A stretch of 64,000 bases of DNA from Orbilia blumenaviensis. Taxonomy: Eukaryota; Ascomycota; Orbiliomycetes; Orbiliales; Orbiliaceae. Position 1 is the first letter of the stretch. Every line of letters begins with the position of its first letter. The stretch is taken from positions 868,001 to 932,000 of the forward strand of contig JAVHNS010000003.1 in the NCBI GenBank assembly GCA_036872755.1. The letters are read 5' to 3'. Positions 1-11,926 of this stretch are shown here, piece after piece. Below the pieces are notes generated by a model that searched no databases, was not told where the DNA came from, and worked only from the letters and a program-made list of their open reading frames with translations. Position numbers and translations under genes: made by a program.

Positions 1-794
1 GCCGGCATTTATGAAGGGATGCGTTCGTCCCTTCTTCCCAAGGGGGCTCCGATACCTTCTTTTTGGCTTTTTCGTGGAGAGACGCTATTGAAGTTGGAAG
101 CCGAGATCTTGTTGGACGGTTGTATCCGTGGCGTGGCTTTTCGGGAGATTTTTTCTTTTTTCCTTGCTTTTCCTTGCTTCCCTTTCTTGGAATTCTTGGA
201 TTGAAGCCACAAGGATGGAAGAAGAACTTGTGTGAGACGGGAGGCTGCGTGGATCAGCGCATTTGAGGACGAGGGATGCGATGAATGGACGTAGGACGAA
301 GACGCGGAGATGATTTGGACAGAAGTCGCACAGCGTTGGAACTAAAGAAGGGGAAGATGTTGGAAAGGTTTCGAGGTCTCGTCTGACCGTTTCAGCCACA
401 CACAAAAATGGTCGCCACAGACCTGCATCTGGTTAATATATATCACCTTCCGGACCTGATAGATTGACTGCTAGAGAAGTATCACGATGAGATACTATGT
501 AGGCAATATCAATGCATTGTGGGTGGGGAAATATAGATTTCCATATATTTGAAGGGCGTATGTGCATTAAATGGTAGTTTATTATGGAATAGATGTCTCC
601 AAATATGTATAGAAAAGTAGGTAGAAAAGAGACCCGCCAAATCAAACAAGGAAAGCACAAAGCTTGCGAAGAAGATTTGAAGATAAAGAACGAAGACTCC
701 AAACAATTATGTACCGGCTCCGAAATCACTATTAGTAAAACCTCATCTGACTGATGGTATGATATGATACTGGTATGGTATGTAGTAGATATAC
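1..794. other. Window edge and 3' flank, no supported gene
   Basis: Short overlapping ORFs on both strands are present, but none has a recognisable domain or believable splicing. The right part is AT-rich and probably holds the 3' end of the GT34 transcript. I see nothing else here. Confidence 0.5.
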
Positions 795-2178
795 TCATAC
801 GGCCTTCCCTTTCCCTTTGCCCTTGCCTTGATTCTTCTCCGGCTTCTTATACTTCTCAGTCATCTTCCAGTACCGCTCAAATTCCTTCATACAGGCTGTA
901 TTCTTCTCCACATCCCCGCACTTCTCGAAGTGTACCACGAAATCTCCAGACTCAAACCCAGTGCCAGAGTACTTGGCTCTAATCTCTTCGCCCTCGTTCT
1001 TCGCTTTCGCATCCTTGTCACCCTTCTTTTTGTTGGCGGGGCTATTTCCACCGGCTGCAACTGGGTAAGAAAGCATGACTCTTTGTGGGATGATCGCCAA
1101 TTTGGCGAGAACTGTCGGGTGCCACTGGATCAGATGTTCCTGTTCCACAAAGTTAGTTTAATCCTCTAATTTCAAAAATACTACTAAGTAGTAGCTAATA
1201 GTGAATATATCCATACCAGGGCACTTGTTTCCGCATCCTTGAAGTGATAAAACCGATATAGTGGATCAAACCACAGATCCAACAAATAGTACCCAAACAT
1301 CGTAGCACCCTTCTTCCCACCCTTATGTTTCTTAATACCCCATCCCATCTCATCTTTTCGTCGCCTGATTATAAAGCTGTCGCTCTTAACGCTCTTCGTG
1401 TCTTGCGTAATAATAAGCTGGATGTCGTCTGCATTCTGGCGCTTGAACGTCTTGATGATAGATTCAGGTGGAATAACAGCGTGGTCGCGTAGCATAAGAT
1501 TACCCAGACGAGACTTGGATAGAATATGCGATTCGAGATCCAGGTCCATGTTGATAATTAAAGAATCCGACGACAGAAACCAGAATGACTTGGTGTATGG
1601 GTAGCTGCTCATCGCCTGTCGGATCAATGGTAGTTTATTATAATTCTACAACACTATCGTATTAGCATTTACATTACCAAACCAATAGATTGCTAGAATG
1701 GGATATAAAATCATTATATAGGGAAATATACCTTTAAATAATGCCTCATCTTCCCAGCGCCATCTTTGAACTGATACTCATTCCCAGCTTCATAATCCCC
1801 CAGATCCCGTGCGAAAACCTCATACCCCCACTTATCAGCATACCGTCTTCGATTCTCCAGTATCCGTTTCGTATACGCCGACGACATGGTACTCTTATCC
1901 AAAGCCACAACCAAAACTACTGTAGGTGCAGCGCCCTTTGCTACCGCCGCCCGGTGTGATGTGTATGTACCGTCGTTCCATCGTAGATAAGCGAGTGTGA
2001 ATATTATACACAAGATAAGGAGGTATAGTACCCGTCTCCGGCGTTTAAGAAGGTGTGTAAAATATGCCGTCCGCGAGGAACCCGGGGATGTGGCTTTGGG
2101 GGTCCATTTTTCGGAGAGCTGCGGGGAAGATGATGCGGAGAGCGAGGTGGAGACGGTGGATGGGAGGGAGAAATGCAT
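795..2178 (-). CDS. GT34 alpha-mannosyltransferase (Mnn10/Mnn11-like), 3 exons
   Basis: Glycosyltransferase family 34 protein, the type that extends alpha-1,6-mannan chains in the Golgi as part of mannan polymerase complexes. Exons are 2178-1732, 1645-1217 and 1139-795, all phase 0, giving 406 residues. The N-terminus is a serine-rich cytoplasmic tail followed by an Arg-rich stop and one hydrophobic helix (about residues 49-65), a type II Golgi topology. Family signatures seen are the KLPLIRQAM block, FWFL before the metal site, a central GWGIKKHKGGKKGATMFG region, and EHLIQWHPTVLAKLAIIPQR near the C-terminus. The usual Asp-x-Asp metal motif reads Ser174-Ser-Asp176, so the first acid is missing. 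This could be a non-catalytic or Mnn11-like subunit. The C-terminus is Lys/Gly-rich. Splice sites were chosen because they rebuild these blocks exactly. Confidence 0.9.
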
Positions 2179-3956
2179 TTTGATTTGTCGGGTACCCCCT
2201 CGTGGGGAGGTTAGGTTACACTGCTATAAGATTGTCGGAACGGACCACTGCAGACCCCAGCCGGGGACACTTTGAAATGTCGATATCTTGTCGGAGAATA
2301 GGATGTTTAATGTTTTGTATTAGAGATCGTGAAGTTGAAAAAAAAGAGAATGCGATCAGATGCAGAGTGAAAACTGCTCTTTTGTGCTTTGAGGCTGGTT
2401 TTCTGTCCGCCGTTTGCGGAATTTCGTACTGTCCAGTCGAGTCCTGTTGTGTTCTGTTCTCTTGTTCAATCCGAAACACCAACTCCCGTCTAGACAACTA
2501 ACTACTATCGTCGATACCTCCTATGATATCTACCACGAGTCTCGAAGAGGAAAAAAAAAGAAAACGAGAGACTGAAAAAACGAGTATTGAATATTTAGAA
2601 TTCACGAAAATGAAGTTCGAAGAAGAACTGAGAAAAGAAGAGGAGGATACGGGGATGTTAATATAATAGAGTCTGCTCACAATCAGGCAAGTCAAGGCGA
2701 CCGAAGTCCAAGAAACTCGATGCAACTCTGCGTGCGCCAAAAGCATCAGCCCCCCCGGTCTGGGCTGGTTTCAACCCAGGCCTGCAGGCCCCAGCAAACT
2801 TAAGCCCTCGTCCTTGCCGAACGAAGGGATTCCATTCGCAGCATTTCGTTCCAGAATGAGAACCGAACCCAGGATACCCAAAAAGCTTGGTATTTCTAAA
2901 GATGGCGTCAGAGTCTGGCTTGCATTTTTCTTTTGCATATCAATACCGAGGGACCTGCCTGCGCTGAGTACTCCGGTCGATTGACATCGGTATCAATTGG
3001 CACAAAACTTCAATTCAAAATCTCACAAAACTTATCACCAAAATCAATTTTGCATTCCGCATAACCGGACGATAAAAAGAGAGGGAAAGCAAGAAGGAAG
3101 GAGAGCGCGAGATGTTGCATGCGGCTGACACATTCGAATGTCACCTTATCCCGCCCCCACTCGGCCCCAAAAGCTTGAATCCGAGCCTGCATGGACCCAT
3201 TTCCGTCCTTCGCCGGCCCTATATTTGGACACCGCGAATCTGCGAATACTACACAACCAAAAGGAAGCTGCCATTTTGCACGTCAGATCGGATATCTCCA
3301 GAGCTTACGTACGTTAAGTAACCTTTTTTTTCCCTTCTCAAATGTAAGAAGGGTGATTGATTCACTTGAATGCTTCGAGGCCTTCTCAACTGTTTCCTCA
3401 GCTATGTGTTCACATACATAGCAACATTGCGGTATTGCTGGGAGATCGAGATCGACTTGTGGCTAGTTAGCTTATAGTTGTCGAGGTTGGTAGCTTCGTC
3501 AGTGACCAGGGATTGCCTTGAAATACAGACATACTACCTAGGTAATATTTAAAGGCTGGGACTTGACGATCGATATCGAAAATTCCCATAGCATATTTTA
3601 TATACGGGACAACTGTAAGCTCCGTAAATGCATGGTTTTTCAAAAAAAAAAAAAAAAAAAAACCATGATATTCTCATAATCATTTACGAAAAGAGAAAAA
3701 CAGATGATTACCCGAACCGGTACTGGTTATGCATAGTGTCAAGAAGGCCTCTAGTAATACAATTCCCCCAAAGTGAAAGACCATATACACGGCTTGTCAT
3801 CGCCTCAAGTCTACATATATACAATTATAAAAGAAATAGTAGAAGAAATGAGAGAAAAGAAAAGTCTGCCACCCAAGAAGACAGGATAGCATCTCCAGAG
3901 CCGCGATATTCGAAATGTAACCCGCATCATCTACACCATCTAATGCAGCATAAACC
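2179..3956. other. Intergenic spacer between GT34 and AAA ATPase genes
   Basis: This spacer holds the GT34 promoter region on its left side, a purine-rich stretch around 2540-2650, a TACCTAGGTA palindrome at 3535-3544, and an inverted repeat around a poly-A run at 3623-3688. The short ORFs here (for example 2216-2497 and 3112-3321) show no family signature. Confidence 0.55.
3623..3688. repeat. Inverted repeat enclosing a 21-nt poly-A run
   Basis: CGTAAATG at 3623-3630 runs straight into CATGGTTTTT at 3631-3640. After a C and 21 A residues (3642-3662), the complementary arm AAAAACCATG ends at 3667, and CATTTACG follows at 3681-3688. The inner arms pair over 10 bp and the outer arms over 8 bp, with a 13-nt one-sided bulge. 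A foldback of this kind may come from a small mobile element, but no target-site duplication was identified. Confidence 0.7.
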
Positions 3957-6900
3957 TTAATTCCTTACCCTCCCGGTCCCTTTCTCTTTAACGCTCTCCT
4001 CTGCAATGGCTCCCCCAAAGCCCCACTTGTTGACTTTCTTCTTCCTACCCCTTCTATCTCCGTACTTCTCGTCGAACTTCCTAATCATACCAAGACTCCC
4101 CATGTCGTCTGAGATACTGGCAGTGATCTCACCGAGTGCTTGGTCGAAGTGCTTAGCCTTCAAGGTTCGCCTGGCAGGGTATGCGCCGGTTTCCTTGAAT
4201 ACAATGTCCTCCTCTTTAACGGCTGCAAGAGCAGCGGCAACAGCGACGTTTTTGAGGTCAGAACCGGAGTAGAGATTTGTTCGCTCATCCGACGCGATAG
4301 ATTTCAGATCGACATCGGGGTCCAGGGTTTCTCCATTCAGATGAATGTTCATGATGGCAAGGCGATCTTCCATGGTAGGTAGGTCAATTAGGATTCTCCG
4401 TGGTAGACGCTATGGAGCCCATCAGTATACCGTATTATATCGTATTGAAATTATATTTTGTGACGTACCCTAAGAACCGCATCATCGAGGTCGAACGGCC
4501 TATTCGTCGCCACCATGATAAATGCTGACATCTTAGCCATCCCGTCCCACTCTTTCAGGAACTGATTTATAAGTTCCCGATGTGACGTCCGCTGATGATG
4601 CGCTGTTCGAGCACCGAAGATTGCGTCTGCCTCATCGATGAACACTACGCAAGGGCTCAGCTTCTTTGCTAAACTGAAGATTGCCTACATACAACCAATT
4701 AGTATGCTCTTCTGCACTGATCAATGGAATATTGAACATACCTTGACGTTCTTCTCGCCCTCGCCAACATACATATCGTATACCTCACTCCCGCTAACCT
4801 CCAAAACGGCCGCACCGCTCTCCTTTGCCACAGCCTTAGCCAACATAGTCTTTCCTGTCCCCGGTGGCCCGTATAGAAGCACGCCCGGAATTTTGTCTTG
4901 CGCTAAAACACCATACGAGAAAGCTTCCGGCCTCAGAAGACTCAGGCTCGTCAACGTCTTCAATGCATCCACTGTCTCCGGCGTGGCACGAACCTGGTCG
5001 AAACCAGTAGAAATACCTTGTGGATCAATAACCCCACCTAATAGTCTCTTCTCGTGCTTATTGCATTTCGCCTTCAACCTTTTCATCGATGCCGCTCTCC
5101 GTTCCTCGACTGATGGCTCTTCCTCCTCGGCTGCTTCTCTTTCTTCAGCATATTTTGCTTCAGCGGTTGACCACGCAACCTTTGCCTTATCGCTACTCTT
5201 AATGACCTTGATCGCATTCGCCACGTCCCCAGGCCCGATAACTCTGGGTCCAACCTCCTTCTCTCCAGGCCCAGGTACACTACCCAAAATTGCCATAGTC
5301 AATCGATGGACTGCATCCAAGTCCCAGATCCAGTCGCTAATATTTTCAACCTTGGGCATGTTCTCGAAATGCCAATCCTTCGGGACTTCGAGCACAACTG
5401 CCTGACCTTCGTCCCCACTCCTTCGTGTAATCATAGCCTTGAGATGTCGCATATTTATCTCGCGTATCCGTGCTTTTCGGTCCCGCTCTAAAAGGTCTCG
5501 TGTCGAGTCCCAGGGCTGCGGAGGGACGACAATTGTACGTTCTAGTATCCCCACAGAGGCAGCAGCATTAGATGATCCCTGAAGTACTGTCAAATAAGAG
5601 GCATTTAATTCCAACCCATGTCCGAACGTAGCGCTGTTGCCCAAAATCATAATCTCTCGTCCCTCCAAACGTCGCTCGTAGACCAGTTTCCTTAGTATCT
5701 TGAGGAAAGTCCTCCCCTCGGGCACCGCCTGCAGTTCCTTGAAGTCTCTGACTTGCACAATCGTCCTGTTTGGTGGTACTGTTGGAGCCTCTGAGTCTGC
5801 GCTAGTTGTGGAGCCTAAAATCTTCTCTATTCCTTCCCGCTTTTTGATACCAGAATCAAGCATCAACTCCAAAACCGCCTGTAGCCTGGGATTGACGTCC
5901 ATAACTCCAGGAGAAGGTGGCGACCCCACCGGAAATCCAAAAGGCGACGGGGCTGCGCTCGAGTCATCCCCGCCTGGACTACCAAATCCGGCTGTCACGC
6001 TAATTGATCCAGATGCACCAGGTACTAAGAGTCTCCGAAAGAATGTCATTGGGATACCCATAATGCTTGAAATATCACCTTTAAACGCTCTGGAAGAGTC
6101 TTCATATTCAGGGGGTGAGCTTTCGCCGTCTTCAGGCCCTTCAGGTTCTTCTACTTCTTCTACTACTTCTTCTACTACTTCCTCCTCTTCTTCTGCCCGA
6201 GGCCGGTTGTTAGGATGTATGAATTGAGCATCGTATCCAAGAGTGCGGAGTTCGGCTGATGGGAGAGGTATGGGCACTATAAAACCTGACGGTTAGCTTC
6301 ATCAGGATACTTTGAGCATTTTACTAGAGCATAGAAATACCAGTAGCTGTCGTTTTCCCTGTGGGCGAGGTTTCAACATAATCCCCAGCGATCTCGGCGA
6401 CGTCCTCGGCATCAATCCGTACCAATGTAGCCCCTAGCTGCCGTGCCAAATCTTCTGATACAGCGTCTAGGAAGTAAGTACCATTGGTTTCAGGTGTTTG
6501 AGGGAATAGCAAGATGCAGTCAACTGTTCTTGCGACTTTTGCCTGGTTGAAGACTGGCTTTGGGAGGGCGAGCGTAGCTTTAGCGGTCGACCATATTTCT
6601 GACCATATAGCCGGCGAGAGTCCGTATTTAGTATCAAGGATAAGGGATGGTGTAAAGAAGGCGATCTCAGGCCTGGAAGTATCGGGGTTTGTCGGGGTTT
6701 CGGAGCTAGCTATTGGAGGGGTAGTAGAATCAGATGCAGAGTCGGATGGCGGGGTCGATGAAGAGGATGACGGCTCGGGTTCTGGAGCTTTAGGAGATTT
6801 TTCTTTAGCATCCTCAGTGTCAAGCAGTTTCTCAGCGTCTGCGATATCATCTTCTGTCAATATGGAAGCGTCGCGGTTTGCAGCAGCTTCGGCTTTATGC

Positions 6901-7607
6901 CCAGCTTCTAGCAGCTCTGCCTCCACGTCTGTCTCTTTACTTGGTCTGGCACTGGATCCTTCCCCGCTGCTGTCTTTCGCAACTTTGCTAGTACCATTCT
7001 CTCCTTCATCAAAGGGCAAGTCACTCCCATACCGGTCCGTAACATCCAACCGCGATTCCCTACTCGCCAGCTCCTCAGGCAAAAATACAGCTCGTTCCAA
7101 AAACCATTCCGGTAGGTCAATCTTCGGCAATGGCTCCTCCTTCTGTCGTGTGGATTTTCTAGTAGACTTTGATTTTGTTGTTGAGGACCGTGTCGAGGGT
7201 CGCTTGTCGGGTTGTTCAGGATCTGACGGTTCGCCACCTGTAGTTGTTGTAGGTCTTATCGCTGATAAGACTTCAGACGGAATCGAAACTTCAGCGTCGG
7301 GTACTGAACGTGTATCATCTGCAGCTGTAGAGTCCTCATTCGTTCGTGATGGTGGTGTAGCAGCTTGCGAAATTCCTTCAGCTTCTTTCGTTGACGGCGT
7401 TCTCGACTCAGCAGTCGCAGCAGTCTCTGGGCCACCCGACGGCACCTGCGTCCCCAACCTAGCCGATAAATGTAGATAGCTGCATCGGTAACAAACGTAT
7501 GCCGAACTATTCGGTGGTCGAGAAGCTGCAGAACGACGGAGTAAACTTGTTGAAGTCCTCGAATTTCGTAGCACCGTATTCAGCGCCCGTTTAGTTGCAA
7601 CTTGCAT
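3957..7607 (-). CDS. Mitochondrial AAA+ ATPase with Msp1/ATAD1-like module, 4 exons
   Basis: Exons are 7607-6341, 6276-4742, 4684-4469 and 4409-3957, giving 1156 residues. The N-terminus is Arg/Ser-rich with no acids, a likely mitochondrial presequence. It is followed by a CYRC pair and a long low-complexity Ser/Thr/Pro region to about residue 300. An acidic Glu/Val tract sits near residue 450. The single AAA domain is at the C-terminus: Walker A GPPGTGKT near residue 893, Walker B VVFIDEAD near 948, sensor 1 ATNRP near 994, and an Arg-rich LRRLPRR finger just after the last intron. The module most resembles the membrane-protein-extracting Msp1/ATAD1/spastin group. The role in mitochondrial protein quality control is inferred from that likeness. 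The last 40 residues are basic. Introns are 64, 57 and 59 bp. Confidence 0.92.
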
Positions 7608-10600
7608 CCGGGCGACTGGTTGGTTCGACGTGAGGCCTCTAATGTTAAGGGGAATATTCCTGGAAAGTTGCGCTTTCGACCGAAAGGATCTCGATTTGGT
7701 AAAAAGAGTTATCTGAGGTTCCGGAGTTCAACCACGCTTGGAGGTTAGGTTCGACGATAGAATAGGTCTGGAGACATGTGTCCTTGCCCCGAAGTATTTG
7801 GCGCGCGAAGTTATATTGGATTTTCGAGAATGGTCGCTGGTTGCCGTCTATAAAATTTCTGATTCGCAAACTTTTGAGAGGTCCGTCGTCACAACGCTTC
7901 GACCATGCGGCAGCTTAGTCAGCACGCCACAGATCATATCCAACGAGATCGAGACAGTTACAAAAGAAAACTTCACTAGCATACATATGGATCCAAAATT
8001 TGCTTTTACATATTCGTATTTTCAATATTCTCTACTAGCAAATATTATCATCCTGCAACATAGGTATTCCATTCTTCGGATATCGATATATCGTATCTCT
8101 AAGCTGAGATGGACCGAACAACGCACAAAATACAACAGAGCATCTGGATTTTGGAAAACAGATTCTATTCACTGCATTAACTAGGGTGACGCTGGTCATG
8201 ATATATGTTGTATGACACCATTCGCCCAGGGTACGGAAGAAGATAATATACCATATGGGATAAAGGTTCTATATTCCGCCGAATGCTGCCTTGATGACTG
8301 TAAAGGTGTTTTGCAATGAACTCGAAAATCAAGTTTTTAGTTCAAACTGAATAAAATCGAATCCGTGCGCTGCGATCCTTAGTCTGGGGCCGTTTCCGAT
8401 CCCGTCTAACCCACAACCATCCAGTTAGATTCAGTAAGTACTATAAATTCAAGATCTAAGGGTTTACCAACTTTTGAACGATGGATACCGATTTGCTTTG
8501 TAGTGTCGAAACTAGGCTGCGTCGACGGCCTTCAAAATTGTTGATAGCATAACCCCACCAATGCGCCCTGTCTGGGGTCAATCGCATTTCTTTTTCATAT
8601 TCTCGCTGCCCAACTCGCAAATATAGTTGTTTATTGCATCGAAAAGCCCTCGCCTCCGTAAGCATCACAAGGTTATCCGGGCTACCCTTCGACAGGTCAC
8701 CACTCCAGCAGAGTATTTAATTAAATGTGCGGCCCACCATAACTGCACGCAGTGGTCGTTGCGATACCTCTGGGTTCCCCCTAGTATGTATACGTCAATG
8801 CGCTAAAGTTTCTGTGCCACCGTTCGATGTAAGGTCGAAGGGTCACCCAGGGCTTTCTCCTGTAGTGTAAGCAACTCCCATCGAGCATATCGAGGGCCCG
8901 GCCCCCTTCACAACCCCCTTACTCTGGCCGCGCTATGGCTGGGAAAAGATAGCGGTATCACGATGAAATCCCCTTCAAGACGAAGCCACGCCGGGGAACA
9001 TCAGCCCCCCGCCGCTGGCGTAGCCGCGAACTGGCGGCCCACCGAGGGACCCCTCTCGGGGTTCCCCCGCATACTCGATCGAGGTTACCGAGCACCGTCC
9101 CCACCGCCGGGTCCTACGAATGGAACGCCGAGACACGTGATGGGGCCTTTGGGAAGTGGTCACTTCTTCGCCCGAGCCATTTCCCGGTGCGGGGCCATTT
9201 CGTGGTTGGTATTATGTATATAAATATACTAGCATCAAGCTCGGGAAGTATAGGGAAGATGTCTATCCCCCAAGCATTTCACAGCGCTGGATATGCATAC
9301 CCAGTCTGTCCACATCGTCTAGGGATGGCAGTGTGTCAAAGAATCGAGGTTCCCTTTGTTCATACGCGCTTTAGTTAGCTGATGCCGCTTAACTCCTGAC
9401 CTGGAGCCGGACGAAGAAGTCTTCGTACCAGAAATTGAGCTCAGGATGTCAGTATCTCAGTTTTCTTACTGTAGGGGCCTGCGGTTCCCGAAATTCACAG
9501 TATGAGAAGTAGCGGTGTAATGAGATGGAGGAGGAGATTAAGATGAAACCCGATGTGACTAATGGATGAAAGAAAAGGAATAGTATTTGGAACACTCTAG
9601 TGGCTCTTTAAATACTTTCACTCTCATTGTCGAGGGAAGTTCAAGCTTGACAGGTGCGCATGCACGCACCCATACCTTATAAACGTTACTGCTTTTTGAG
9701 GCTGTATATGGCTCCCCGTATATACCACAAAGCTATTCAGGCAAGCTATACTGTAGTCTCTTAGGGAAGCTGTACTAGGTACTAGCGACACAGAAAATCT
9801 ACTGAGCTTCTCATGGCAGCTGATAACCCAATAATCACTAACAAGGCTCTTTTGATAAATTTTATATTGAGATTTCAACTACAAGTTTGTTGGATTTTTG
9901 CACCTCACTGTGTTGCCCTGAATACTGTGCATGTGGGTTTATGAATGGAAGGTGGAGTCGAATTGATAAAACTGCTTTGTATAGGTATCATATACGAATA
10001 TAAAACTAGCTACAATGGTAAAATCCTGAGCTGAAAGAAATTTAAATCCCGGCCCCCACAATCCCCACTCTATGATCCTGTATCCTAATCCATCCCCCTT
10101 TCCGTATTCTCGTAGCTACGATATACGGTGTTTGCATTCATCCTACCTGACCCATATGCACATTTGAGCACTCGCCCAATCCGTCCATTAGCTCTTTGTT
10201 TCGTTTCACCGACGTCCGGCTGGCCTGGCTTGCGTCTGTAGGTGTACATGCATGTCAAGTACTCTCAAGCGGGTTACAAAGCACAGCCCTCTCCAACTCC
10301 TTGTCTACCTAACACAAAAAAAAACGCTCCCCCATCAAAACCGCCTTCAAAGCTAGCCCGTAAGAAGGCAAGATACCGAAGTAGGCAGGTCGATGCTTTC
10401 TTGTGTCGGCTTGGACAAGTTGTCAATTAAGTAGCTTATCGAGCTAGCTAGGCAGAAAAATGGCAAACCTTTTTTTTTTTTCCATTGCGACGCATGTTCG
10501 CGCGAGCTCCAACTAACAATCCCGTCGCTGGGCTCGGTGGCTGAGCTTGATATAAACTCGTGATTGTCAATGCAATGGAAAGGTTTTGCCCAGAATTAAT

Positions 10601-11071
10601 TTGTAGAAATCAAGTTTTTGAGAATAATATGGATAGTTTGATAGATCTCAACTCCCTAGTACTATAGTGTAATCTTGTACCTATATACAATGAATAATAT
10701 CGTACAACTTTTTTTGTAGTTCGCATCAGATAGTCGAAAAAAGACAAAAGAAAAAAGAAAAGAGTATTGAAACAAATCATCAGGAAGCTGGGGAACCAGC
10801 CAACCGAATCGGCCTTAAGAATGATTATTGCCAAGCGAGTAAACAGAGTGTTAAACAAAAGGACTAGAGCAATCTAGGAAATATTATTCGTCACCTTTGC
10901 AGCCCATTACACCGGCCCAATAATACAGAGCTGTTAAAAAAAAAAAAAAAAAGTAACAAAGTGACCCATTTGACTCCTAAGGATAGTAAGATCTATCTTG
11001 TAAACGCCGTTGAACACAAAGCAATGGTATCCGCCATTAGATCCGTGCAAAAAATAGACATTTTTTTAGAT
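7608..11071. other. Long gene-poor spacer
   Basis: The left end is the promoter side of the AAA ATPase gene. The rest has only short unsupported ORFs. A GC-rich island lies at about 8960-9190, including a hairpin-forming stretch near 9047-9071 (GGGACCCC pairing with GGGGTTCCC). A 17-nt A run lies at 10936-10952, just downstream of the calcipressin gene. No tRNA or rRNA was recognised by eye. Confidence 0.5.
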
Positions 11072-11926
11072 TCAAGCATCATGGATGGTCTCAACTGGTG
11101 GCCTGGCAGTATGTGTGAATCCAATTGGAGATTTGTCGACCGGGCTGTCGGCTGTTTCATCGTCCGAAAAGTCATCAACAGTGACACCGGGAACTGTCAT
11201 TCCGTCTTTGTTGCTTGGCTCGAACAAAACTGTGGAGCTACCAGATCTTTGTCGGCGAATAGCAGGCCCGGTAGCTGAGGTTCCCTCTTTTCCATCGACC
11301 GGCGAAGCAGTTCCGTCGACTGCAGTGTTCCAGCTAAGTTTCGATAATGCAGAGGCTAGATCCTCTGGCATGACAAGAGTATTTGGTGGCTCCTCATTTC
11401 GCGACTCCCAACCGACTGGTGGACTTGGTGGTGGGGAGATAAAGAACAACTTTTGCGATTCCGGAGCTTGGAGATGTTGGTCTGTTGGGGGTGTAACAGG
11501 TGTGTGGGTCCCGAAATATATCCTCATTCGGTGTCCCATAAGAAATTCACCGTCCAGCTCGCCACGGACCTTGATAGCATCTTCTTCCGAGTAGAATGAG
11601 CAGACTATACGAGCGAAGGACTTAAGAGGAGCCCAGGAAGCGAGAGTAGCAGAAGAGGCGATCACGTCCCGAAGACCTTGGAGGTGGTCTGCACGGAAGA
11701 TCTCGGCGTCTTTCAGGTTTGTTATCAGGAGAGTGTTTGTAGGAGGAGACGGAGTCATAAGAGGTGGAATGGCAGATAGGTCTATGGAAAGATTCGAGCG
11801 AGAAGATCGCTTAGAAGACGGTTTCGAGTTTGGTTTCGAGGTAGAGGGATCGTAGAGTCTGAAGGCGCCGGCCATACAGGTTGGCGATGTTGGACTGGAT
11901 GGTTCTGGAACAGATGTGTTGGCCAT
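11072..11926 (-). CDS. Calcipressin (RCAN family calcineurin regulator)
   Basis: Single-exon gene of 284 residues. Calcipressins bind calcineurin and tune calcium-stress signalling in the cytosol. The protein has an RRM-like N-terminal half (TLLITNL at about residues 64-70, then FARIVCSFYSEEDA and the GHRMRIYFG strand). The family hallmark FFISPPPSPPVGWE, the calcineurin-binding and phosphorylation motif, follows. The C-terminal tail holds VLFEPS and an acidic segment (VDDFSDDE). Length and order match filamentous-fungus calcipressins. The start at 11926 is the first Met in the open frame, and the upstream region carries GATGAT-type simple sequence around 12040-12065. Calcineurin genes themselves are not in the window. 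Confidence 0.93.
   Translation of the reverse strand: MANTSVPEPSSPTSPTCMAGAFRLYDPSTSKPNSKPSSKRSSRSNLSIDLSAIPPLMTPSPPTNTLLITNLKDAEIFRADHLQGLRDVIASSATLASWAPLKSFARIVCSFYSEEDAIKVRGELDGEFLMGHRMRIYFGTHTPVTPPTDQHLQAPESQKLFFISPPPSPPVGWESRNEEPPNTLVMPEDLASALSKLSWNTAVDGTASPVDGKEGTSATGPAIRRQRSGSSTVLFEPSNKDGMTVPGVTVDDFSDDETADSPVDKSPIGFTHTARPPVETIHDA

Noticed and set aside
4638..5405. 255-residue + strand frame over the AAA domain
   Set aside because: Antisense shadow of the conserved AAA exon.
6514..7479. 321-residue + strand frame over ATPase exon 1
   Set aside because: Antisense shadow of a low-complexity Ser/Thr-rich coding region.
7738..8184. 148-residue + strand frame near the AAA ATPase start
   Set aside because: No recognisable domain, unlikely composition and no splice partners. 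It lies in the promoter side of the ATPase gene.
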